Below, in pieces: positions 1 to 6,281 of a DNA stretch of 64,000 bases. How positions within the stretch are numbered: the first letter of the stretch is position 1; the number at the start of each line of letters is the position of its first letter. A model generated the notes under the pieces. The model was not told the origin of the DNA. It did no database searches and saw only the letters and a list, made by a program, of their open reading frames with translations. The DNA is from JAHIQC01 sp964565645 (GTDB lineage: Bacteria; Actinomycetota; Coriobacteriia; Anaerosomatales; JAHIQC01), in assembly GCA_964565645.1 (NCBI GenBank), contig CAZMFQ010000007.1, positions 62,001-126,000 of the forward strand, given 5' to 3'. A program made the translations under genes and the position numbers.

Positions 1-480
1 GAGGTGCGGATTCTCTGTTTATCCACAGACCTTTCCACATCTGTGGAAAAGAGAGCCTCAACCCTTCCTTCAGGGGCGTCGATCCCCCTGCTTGATGCGG
101 CCAGACCCCTTCCAAGGGCTTTCAGAAGCCCTCCAAGGGGCATAGACACCGGCAGTTCCTGTGGAAACGTCTCCCCTGCGCACGCGAGTCGTTCCGCAGG
201 TTGTGGAAAACGATGTCACCGGGTCGAGCCCCCCGGGCGAAAACCGGGCGCGCTCAAGCATATTCACTGGATTTCAAGGCGAAACGAGCACTTCACGAGC
301 CTGACGAGCAAGGCCGATTCTAGCAAGAGAGGGTCCGCGCAAACAACGACAATCGTGAACTTATCCACAGGGTTTGCGTGCGTGAGTGCTGGGTTTTCCA
401 CATTGTCCACAGATTTCGACCCAATTGTGGTGTGGATCCGAACACACAACTGAGCAGCAGTCGTTTCCGGCGATTCGTAT
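1..480. other. oriC: Chromosomal replication origin (oriC), DnaA-box cluster
   Basis: The stretch has no credible gene but is full of DnaA-box sequences. Perfect TTATCCACA boxes lie at 19-27 and 361-369. Close variants on either strand are at 32-39, 42-50, 160-168, 202-210, 394-402, 403-411 and 431-439. Position directly upstream of rpmH-rnpA is the classic origin context, so dnaA is expected just outside the left edge. The left boundary is cut by the window, and the AT-rich unwinding element is not obvious. Origin assignment is inference from box density plus synteny. Confidence 0.85.
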
Positions 481-489
481 GCCGAATCG

Positions 490-519
490 TTGACAGCGCT
501 CTTTGGGCTCGGATACAAT
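490..519 (+). promoter_or_regulatory. rpmH-rnpA promoter
   Basis: TTGACA at 490-495 and TACAAT at 514-519 are separated by 18 bases and match the housekeeping sigma consensus well. It lies about 50 bases before the rpmH start and probably drives the rpmH-rnpA-yidD-yidC-jag run. Confidence 0.7.
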
Positions 520-567
520 CATGCGGCTTTGCGCCCGTACGCAGGGCGCCTAAAGGAGGAACACACT

Positions 568-702
568 GTGAAGAGGACCTACCAGCCGAACAATCGCAAG
601 CGGAGCAAGACCCATGGCTTCCGCGAGCGTATGTCTACCCGCGGCGGACGCCGCGTTCTCGCTGCTCGCCGTCGTAAGGGCCGCAGCGTACTGAGCGCGT
701 AG
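568..702 (+). CDS. rpmH: 50S ribosomal protein L34
   Basis: Encodes 44 residues, the usual L34 length, starting at a GTG preceded by AAAGGAGG at 552-559. The family signature is clear: an MKRTYQPN-type start, then KRSKTHGF and a very basic RGGRRVLAARRRKGR tail. L34 is a small basic protein of the large ribosomal subunit that contacts 23S rRNA. It heads the conserved rpmH-rnpA-yidD-yidC-jag order beside the origin. Missing it would be easy because it is so short. Confidence 0.98.
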   Translation: MKRTYQPNNRKRSKTHGFRERMSTRGGRRVLAARRRKGRSVLSA

Positions 703-730
703 ACGGCCGTCTCCCGGAACGGGAGCGCCG

Positions 731-1069
731 GTGTTGGGAACCATCAAGTCCAGCGGGGAGATCGACAAGCTGTTCAAGCTTGGCTCCCGTGCAGCGAACA
801 ATCTAGTGGTCGTCATCGCGGCGCCCACGGAACCCGAACGCGGCCCTGCGGGCCGCGTTGTGTTCGTTGCGGGCAAGAAGACCGGGAATGCGGTCTTTCG
901 CAATCGTGCGCGTCGCGTCATGCGCGCATCCGTTCAGCGGATGAGCGCATCGTGGGACGGGTGGGATGTCGCACTGATCGCCCGTCCATCCGTCGCCACC
1001 TCACCGCCAGCCGTTCTTGATGACGCGATCAGGTCCGCGCTGCGCAAGCTCGGGGTGTGCTGCGGATGA
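731..1069 (+). CDS. rnpA: Ribonuclease P protein component
   Basis: 112 residues, GTG start. RnpA binds the RNase P RNA and helps it remove 5' leaders from tRNA precursors. The family RNR signature is visible as FRNRARRVMRAS near residues 57-68, preceded by the FVAGKKTGNAV strand. It lies 28 bases after rpmH and overlaps yidD at the 3' end (ATGA arrangement), so the three genes look co-transcribed. The start is uncertain by a few residues because no strong Shine-Dalgarno precedes the GTG. Confidence 0.95.
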   Translation: MLGTIKSSGEIDKLFKLGSRAANNLVVVIAAPTEPERGPAGRVVFVAGKKTGNAVFRNRARRVMRASVQRMSASWDGWDVALIARPSVATSPPAVLDDAIRSALRKLGVCCG

Positions 1070-1287
1070 GGAATCCCGTCAAGTTCCTGGTGGTGAAACT
1101 GATTCGCGCATACCAGGTACTCATCTCACCACTCTTCCCCCCTACTTGTCGCTTCACGCCTACATGTTCGTCTTATGCGATAACATCTGTTGAGAGATAT
1201 GGCGTGTTCCGCGGCGGCTGGATGGCTCTGCGGCGCATCGGCCGTTGCCATCCGTGGAACCCCGGGGGCTATGACCCCGTACCGTAG
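1066..1287 (+). CDS. yidD: Membrane protein insertion efficiency factor YidD
   Basis: 73 residues. The small YidD family is recognised from YQxLISPLFPPTCRFTPTCSSYA, the following ERYGVFRGGW segment and the closing RCHPWNPGGYDPVP motif. It is a peripheral inner-membrane protein thought to help YidC-dependent insertion. I chose the ATG at 1066 because it overlaps the rnpA stop as ATGA; a GTG at 1057 is the alternative. The gene sits between rnpA and yidC as in most bacteria. Confidence 0.95.
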   Translation: MRNPVKFLVVKLIRAYQVLISPLFPPTCRFTPTCSSYAITSVERYGVFRGGWMALRRIGRCHPWNPGGYDPVP

Positions 1288-1345
1288 TCACCATCACCGG
1301 ATCCCGCCGGAGTGCTCGGCGACAACCAAGGAGGTTACATAAGTC

Positions 1346-2083
1346 GTGTGGGAAGCCATCAAGACACTACTGTTCCAAGGGCTTCAGTCTTTGGAGTCCA
1401 TAACCGGTGATTGGGGATGGGCGATCATACTGCTGACCATCGGCCTGCGTCTTGCGATGGTCCCGCTCACCGTCAAGCAGACGAAGTCGATGTATGAGCT
1501 GCAGCGGATCCAGCCCAAGATCAAGCAGCTTCAAGAGAAGTATAAGAACGACAAGGAGAAGCTCCAGGAAGAGACACTGAAGTTCTATTCTGAGAACAAG
1601 GTGAACCCCTTCGGAGGTTGTCTGCCGATCCTGCTGCAGATGCCCGTCTTTCTTGCTCTTTTCCAAGTTCTGGGAACTACCGCCAAGAACGCCTCTCCCA
1701 CCTGGAATCTCCCTGCGTATCTCGGCACACTGAGCGGCGCGGAACAAGCCGCTGCGAAGTCGTTCGGGCTGTTCGGACTCCGGATACTCTCGGACATCAC
1801 GCTTACGCCTCAGGCCGTGTTCAAGGCTGATGGCATCATGGGTGCGATTCCCTACGTCACCCTGGTGGTGCTCTTCGGTCTGAGCATCTGGCTCCCCCAG
1901 CAGCTCATGCCCGGAGAGAAGCAGCAGAAGCAGACCGGCATGATCATGGCCGTGATGATGTTGTGGTTCGGATGGATCAGCCCCGCCGGCGTGCTCCTCT
2001 ACTGGGTCACGTCGAGCGTGATCGGCCTGATCCAGCAGCAGATAACACTCAAGGTGTATGCGCGGAAAGAAGAAGGAGCCTGA
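1346..2083 (+). CDS. yidC: Membrane protein insertase YidC/Oxa1
   Basis: 245 residues, GTG start with AAGGAGG at 1329-1335. This is the short Oxa1-like form without the large periplasmic domain of Gram-negative YidC. Hydrophobic segments run around residues 24-44, 96-118, 166-186 and 199-230. The conserved Arg in the first core helix (GLRLAMVPL) and the charged cytoplasmic hairpin after it, ending at NPFGGCLP, are present. No lipobox signal peptide is seen. The protein inserts membrane proteins alone or with SecYEG. jag follows after one base. Confidence 0.96.
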   Translation: MWEAIKTLLFQGLQSLESITGDWGWAIILLTIGLRLAMVPLTVKQTKSMYELQRIQPKIKQLQEKYKNDKEKLQEETLKFYSENKVNPFGGCLPILLQMPVFLALFQVLGTTAKNASPTWNLPAYLGTLSGAEQAAAKSFGLFGLRILSDITLTPQAVFKADGIMGAIPYVTLVVLFGLSIWLPQQLMPGEKQQKQTGMIMAVMMLWFGWISPAGVLLYWVTSSVIGLIQQQITLKVYARKEEGA

Positions 2084-2084
2084 C

Positions 2085-2834
2085 ATGAAGAGAGAGTCCA
2101 CCGCTGAAGGCGCAACCGTCGCCGAGGCTCTGGATCTGGCCCTGGAGGAACTCGGGGTACAGCAGGATGCCGTCGAGTACGAGGTGGTTGAGGAAGGCGG
2201 CAAGCGTCTGTTCGGCCTCGGTTCCGAGAAGACCGCGAAGGTCCGGGTATGGCTCAAGGCCGACTTTGTCGCCGAACTCGATGAAGCGCGCAAGGTCGCA
2301 CAGGAGGTACTCGGGGTCGAGGAGGAGCCCACGCCCGCGAGTCTGGTCGCGGATGACGTGATCGAACTCAGCGACGAGGAGCTCGACAAGATCGCCGATG
2401 AAGCAGTCAGCGCGATCCAGTCGGTCCTTGGGGGCTTCGGGATAACCGCGCAGATCGACGAGTACGAGGGCGATGATGGCGAGATCATCCTCGACATAGT
2501 CGGTGACGACCTTGGCGTGCTGATCGGCCGGCACGGAAAGACACTGGACTCGATCCAGACCCTGGTTTCGGCGATCGCGCACCGCCGCACGGGTACTCGC
2601 TACCCCGTTCTCGTCGACGTAGAGGGTTATCGCAATCGCCGCAGGGTCAAACTCGAGGAGATCGGCAAGCGAGCAGCTGATCGCGCGGCGCGACAGCATG
2701 TCCCAGTGAAGCTGCGTCCCATGAGCAGCTATGAGCGCAAGGTCATCCACGTCTGTCTACGGGATGACCGCCGTGTTACCACCGCAAGTGAGGGCGAGGA
2801 TCCGTATCGCCAGGTGGTCGTACTACCGAAGTAG
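2085..2834 (+). CDS. jag: RNA-binding protein Jag/KhpB (Jag-N, KH and R3H domains)
   Basis: 249 residues from the ATG at 2085, preceded by AGAAGGAG; this is one base after the yidC stop. Three domains follow in order: an N-terminal Jag-N module (about residues 1-50) with the GLGSEKTAKVRV segment, a KH domain with the GRHGKTLDSIQ loop near residue 150, and an R3H domain near the end with ERKVIHVCL. Family members pair with KhpA and bind many RNAs, affecting cell elongation and division. A longer frame from 2058 overlaps yidC and is unlikely. Confidence 0.93.
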   Translation: MKRESTAEGATVAEALDLALEELGVQQDAVEYEVVEEGGKRLFGLGSEKTAKVRVWLKADFVAELDEARKVAQEVLGVEEEPTPASLVADDVIELSDEELDKIADEAVSAIQSVLGGFGITAQIDEYEGDDGEIILDIVGDDLGVLIGRHGKTLDSIQTLVSAIAHRRTGTRYPVLVDVEGYRNRRRVKLEEIGKRAADRAARQHVPVKLRPMSSYERKVIHVCLRDDRRVTTASEGEDPYRQVVVLPK

Positions 2835-2857
2835 CCCGATTTCACAGGTTTGAACCG

Positions 2858-2885
2858 AAAGGACGGGAGACCCCCGTCCTTTCTG
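2858..2885 (+). terminator. Rho-independent terminator after jag
   Basis: A perfect 10-bp stem pairs AAAGGACGGG (2858-2867) with CCCGTCCTTT (2873-2882) around a five-base loop and runs into T residues. It closes the rpmH-jag unit. Confidence 0.85.
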
Positions 2886-3458
2886 CTTGTTGAACTGAAT
2901 CAATCGCGCGGTCGCGCTTGTCTGGGTAGGCCACGTACACGACGATTCGGCGAATCCCGGGGGGCTGTCCGGTGTGACGTTCGGACAGAGCCGCCGCCTA
3001 CGTCCAAACACCCGTGGTTCGGCCTCTGCGAATCTATTGACCCGCAGTCCCCTTCTGTGAACCGTTCGCCACAAGCGAAACGGCGCTGTCCGGGTGATCC
3101 GCAGCCTCGGAGAACGGCGCCGAACGCCATGCTGCCGGCGCTTGCCGCCATTGTGCGGCGCTGGTCGCCGCCACTCGCGACAGAAGGCCACGAGTCACGG
3201 AGTCTTGTCGTCGTGTCGTTCCTGAGCAGTGCAGTTCACGTGCGACTGCAGATGTTTCACGTGAAACCTGACGTTGCCGTCGAGTACCCGTCGATTGTCG
3301 AACTATCGCTCGTTGCCGGACCTGTTGATGAGGGTCGCCGGTCGGGCGTAGAAGTGGTGGCTTGTGATCATGCGTCGGCATACGTGACTCCCGAAGACCG
3401 GCGCCGAGTTCACGCTCGCGCTTGCAGTTGTCGCAGACGTGGGCCGATATGATCTACA
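2886..3458. other. Gene-free segregation spacer between jag and rsmG
   Basis: About 570 bases with no frame that has a family signature, a convincing ribosome-binding site or plausible codon use; the open frames here overlap each other on both strands. It holds a near-perfect parS (3253-3268), an inverted repeat TGCAGT/ACTGCA at 3230-3250 and, at its right edge, the perfect parS over the rsmG start. It may act mainly as a ParB loading zone. An unrecognised RNA cannot be excluded. Confidence 0.5.
3253..3268. promoter_or_regulatory. parS: parS centromere-like site (15/16 match)
   Basis: TGTTTCACGTGAAACC differs from the canonical 16-base parS palindrome only at its last base. It lies 190 bases from a perfect copy and close to parAB and oriC, where ParB loading sites are expected. 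Confidence 0.85.
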
Positions 3459-4205
3459 ATGTTTCACGTGAAACAACACTCCGACGATACCCAGCAAGAG
3501 ATCGAGCTGCTGCGCGAGCTGTCCGCCGAGTTCGGGCTGCGACTTTCCCGGGATCAGGCGTTCCGCCTCGTCGCGCACCTGGACTTCCTCCTCGAGGAGA
3601 ATCAGCGGACCAATCTGACTGCGATCCGCGTACGATCGGAAGCTGTCCGGCTCCATCTGCTCGATTCGCTTGCCGTACTTCCGCGTCTCGAGTCATCACC
3701 CCCCGGAAGGTTGGCCGATCTGGGGAGCGGCGGAGGTTTCCCTGGGATACCGATAGCCATAATGACTTCTAGAGAGGTCGTTCTGGTAGAGTCGGTTGGC
3801 AAGAAGGTTCGCTTCCTGGAGTCGGCCATTCTTGAACTGGGTCTCAGCGAGAACGTCGCCGTCTTGAATGTGAGAGCCGAGCAGCTCGCCATAGCGGAAC
3901 GAGGGCGGTTCGGCGTTGTAGTTGCCCGGGCGTTGACCAGCTTGCCGTCACTGGTAGAGCTGGCATCTCCGCTGCTCATGGATGGGGGAGAGTTGCTGGC
4001 CATGAAGGGCCGTCTCTCCGATGACGAGCTCGAGTCCGGTCGAGTGGCCGGTCGGATATGCGGAATGGAGCAGTCGTCAGTTGAACGTTATACGCTGCCC
4101 GGCGGCGATGAACAGCGAGCGATCATTCGGTATTTGAGGACCGGGCGCCCTTCGGTGAAGCTGCCGCGGAGCCCGGGTACAGCGCAGCACAAACCACTCG
4201 CCTGA
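3459..4205 (+). CDS. rsmG: 16S rRNA (guanine-N7) methyltransferase RsmG (GidB)
   Basis: 248 residues. RsmG methylates a conserved guanosine (G527 in E. coli numbering) of 16S rRNA using SAM. The SAM-binding loop reads LADLGSGGGFPGIPIAI around residues 84-100, preceded by NLTAI and LLDSLA, and the family VVARAL segment follows. The first residues, MFHVKQ, are encoded by a parS site. There is no Shine-Dalgarno before the ATG, and a TATGAT -10 at 3448-3453 would place the transcript start at or next to the ATG, so translation may be leaderless. The C-terminal tail (about 20 residues) is divergent. Confidence 0.95.
   Translation: MFHVKQHSDDTQQEIELLRELSAEFGLRLSRDQAFRLVAHLDFLLEENQRTNLTAIRVRSEAVRLHLLDSLAVLPRLESSPPGRLADLGSGGGFPGIPIAIMTSREVVLVESVGKKVRFLESAILELGLSENVAVLNVRAEQLAIAERGRFGVVVARALTSLPSLVELASPLLMDGGELLAMKGRLSDDELESGRVAGRICGMEQSSVERYTLPGGDEQRAIIRYLRTGRPSVKLPRSPGTAQHKPLA
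3460..3475. promoter_or_regulatory. parS: parS site, perfect palindrome
   Basis: TGTTTCACGTGAAACA is identical to the canonical bacterial parS. It overlaps bases 2-17 of rsmG, so it is both coding sequence and ParB binding site. Confidence 0.97.
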
Positions 4206-4269
4206 CCTTCCCCTTACTTCTTCGTTGCACTATAATCTCTCACCGTCGGCAGACATGAGAGGGGGCCCC

Positions 4270-5064
4270 TTGGATCTCGACCTCGGGAGCAGCGTGCGAT
4301 CAAGAGCAAGAGTCCTCGCGGTGGTCAATCAAAAGGGAGGGGTCGGCAAGAGTACGACCTCTGTCAACCTCGCGGCCACGCTTGGGGAGCTCGGCAAGAA
4401 GATCTTGCTCGTCGACCTCGACCCTCAAGGCAATGCGACCTCCGGGTTCGGCCTGAACCGCGGCCAGCGGGAACGTTGTGTCTACGATGCTCTCCTCGGA
4501 GAAGTGCCTGTCGCGGAACTCATCGAGCCTGTGGAAATCGAACACGTGTTCGCTATCCCGGCCACGATCCAGTTGGCAGGCGCCGAGATCGAACTGGTGT
4601 CCGCGTTGAGCCGGGAGAACCGCCTCAAGAACATCTTGGAGCCGGTGCTTGGCGATTTCGACTACATCGTCGTCGATTGTCCGCCCTCGCTTGGGCTTCT
4701 GACGATCAACGCGCTCACAGCGGCTGACGGTCTCTTGATACCGATTCAGTGCGAGTACTACGCGTTGGAAGGACTTTCCAAGTTGTTGGACAGCGTCCGA
4801 CTGGTCAAGACGCATCTCAACCCCGAACTCGAGGTCTTCGGCGTGGTCATGACGATGTACGACTCTCGCACGAGGCTGTCGCAGCAGGTGGTTGAGGAGG
4901 TCAGGGACTTCTTCGACGGCAAGGTGTTCGAGACGCTCATCCCTCGCACGGTCAGGCTGTCGGAAGCCCCGAGCTTCGGGCAGCCCATCACGCTGTACGA
5001 CCCCACAGGCAAGGGAGCCGAAGCGTACCGTCAACTGGCGAAGGAAGTGGTGTCACGTGGCTAA
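4270..5064 (+). CDS. parA: Chromosome-partitioning ATPase ParA/Soj
   Basis: 264 residues from the TTG at 4270. ParA is a deviant-Walker ATPase that works with ParB-parS to segregate origins. The P-loop is VVNQKGGVGKSTTS near residues 18-31, with DLDPQGNAT and DCPPSLG following. I chose the TTG because GAGAGG (4257-4262) lies seven bases upstream and a TATAAT -10 stands at 4231-4236. Alternatives are ATG 4255 and a TTG at 4225, the latter upstream of the -10. parB overlaps its last eight bases. Confidence 0.95.
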   Translation: MDLDLGSSVRSRARVLAVVNQKGGVGKSTTSVNLAATLGELGKKILLVDLDPQGNATSGFGLNRGQRERCVYDALLGEVPVAELIEPVEIEHVFAIPATIQLAGAEIELVSALSRENRLKNILEPVLGDFDYIVVDCPPSLGLLTINALTAADGLLIPIQCEYYALEGLSKLLDSVRLVKTHLNPELEVFGVVMTMYDSRTRLSQQVVEEVRDFFDGKVFETLIPRTVRLSEAPSFGQPITLYDPTGKGAEAYRQLAKEVVSRG

Positions 5065-5929
5065 GCGAGGACTAGGACGCGGTTTGTCGGCCCTCATTCC
5101 GAACGCGCCGCAGGACGAGCCGGGGGAGTCGCTTGAGATCGCGGTCTCGCAGATCCAGCCCAACCCGAAGCAGCCCCGGACTGACATCGACGAGGACTCC
5201 ATCGCCGAACTTGCGGACTCGATCACGAAGGTGGGACTGCTGCAGCCCATCATCATCCGGCCGTATGGCGATGGTTACCAGATAATTGCAGGTGAGCGTC
5301 GCTGGCGTGCGGCCAAGGCAGCCGGCCTCGAGAAGGTCCCGGTCCGCATGTTGACCGCCGACGACACGAGTTCGCTGGAGATCGCGCTCATCGAGAACCT
5401 GCAGCGCGAGGACCTCAACTCGATCGAAGAGGCCAGAGGCTACCGGCGCCTGCTCAGCGAGTATCAGATGACCCAGGCGGAACTGGCCGACAAGGTCTCC
5501 AAGTCCCGTTCGGCCATCACGAACTCACTCCGGCTCCTCGATCTGCCGGAAGAAGTCCAGGAGCTCGTGTATGCGGGCAAGCTCACCGCCGGCCACGCCA
5601 GGGCGATCCTGTCGGTGCCAGACGAGGCGTTGCGCGTGAAGTTCGCCGCCAAACTCGTGGAGCAGGGCCTGTCGGTCCGTGAGGCGGAGAACCTGGCGCG
5701 CCTGTATGCCGCCGGGCAGACCGAGCGCACTCCTCGGCCGGCCACCCCCAAGTCGTTCAAGGTGGTCGCGCGCAAGCTGAGGCTCGTATTGGGCACGAAC
5801 GTACGAGTGAAGCAGAATGACAAGAAGGGCAAGATCGAGATCGAATTCCACGGCGAGGAGGACCTGGAGCGGATCTTCAGGGCCCTCACCGAAGGGGCGG
5901 AGACTGAGATCGCGGGAGACGAAGACTGA
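5057..5929 (+). CDS. parB: Chromosome-partitioning protein ParB/Spo0J
   Basis: 290 residues, GTG start inside the end of parA. ParB binds parS, clamps and spreads along DNA using CTP, and stimulates ParA. The N-terminus KRGLGRGLSALIP is the ParA-interacting peptide typical of the family. The CTP-binding box follows (QPIIIRPYGDGYQIIAGERRWRA; then ENLQREDLNSIEEA), then a helix-turn-helix around QAELADKVSKSRSAITNSLRLL and a dimerisation tail. Two good parS sites lie about 1.6-1.8 kb upstream. The gene overlaps the next start (TGATG). Confidence 0.97.
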   Translation: MAKRGLGRGLSALIPNAPQDEPGESLEIAVSQIQPNPKQPRTDIDEDSIAELADSITKVGLLQPIIIRPYGDGYQIIAGERRWRAAKAAGLEKVPVRMLTADDTSSLEIALIENLQREDLNSIEEARGYRRLLSEYQMTQAELADKVSKSRSAITNSLRLLDLPEEVQELVYAGKLTAGHARAILSVPDEALRVKFAAKLVEQGLSVREAENLARLYAAGQTERTPRPATPKSFKVVARKLRLVLGTNVRVKQNDKKGKIEIEFHGEEDLERIFRALTEGAETEIAGDED

Positions 5930-6228
5930 TGAGGCATCGCGCGGAGTACTTCATTATCGGGACTCTGACCGGTCTGGCGATCGGCGTGGTCGTGGGTATG
6001 CTCGTCGCGCCGACCAGTGGAGTGAAGACGCGTCGACGGCTGGCCGATGAGGCGCTGAGGGCCGCCGATGTAGCGCGCGCCGTGGCCGAGAAGGCCGAGC
6101 ACGCAGCCGAAGCGCTCGGCGGCAGAGTCGAGCACTACCTCGGGCGCGACGAGGCGGTAGCATGGCGACGGGTCCACGAGATCCGCGAAGGGGTGCAGCG
6201 CTACACCCAGGCCCAAGCATCGAGTTGA
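5929..6228 (+). CDS. YtxH-like small membrane protein
   Basis: 99 residues. A single N-terminal membrane segment (about residues 8-28, YFIIGTLTGLAIGVVVGMLV) is followed by APTSGVKTRRRLADEA, the typical YtxH pattern of a Gly-rich helix then APxSG and a basic stretch. The rest is an Ala/Glu-rich amphipathic helix. The family is linked to stress or envelope functions but has no defined activity. It starts within the parB stop codon, so it is probably translated with parAB. Assignment rests on pattern only. Confidence 0.75.
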   Translation: MRHRAEYFIIGTLTGLAIGVVVGMLVAPTSGVKTRRRLADEALRAADVARAVAEKAEHAAEALGGRVEHYLGRDEAVAWRRVHEIREGVQRYTQAQASS

Positions 6229-6281
6229 TGTCAGTGCCCGGTGATACCGTCCTTGCGTAGTCGCAAGGAGAGGAGCGGGCG

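Noticed and set aside
2850..3452. 200-codon frame in the jag-rsmG spacer
   Set aside because: Runs through the terminator and both parS regions, no ribosome-binding site, Arg/Pro-rich shadow composition.
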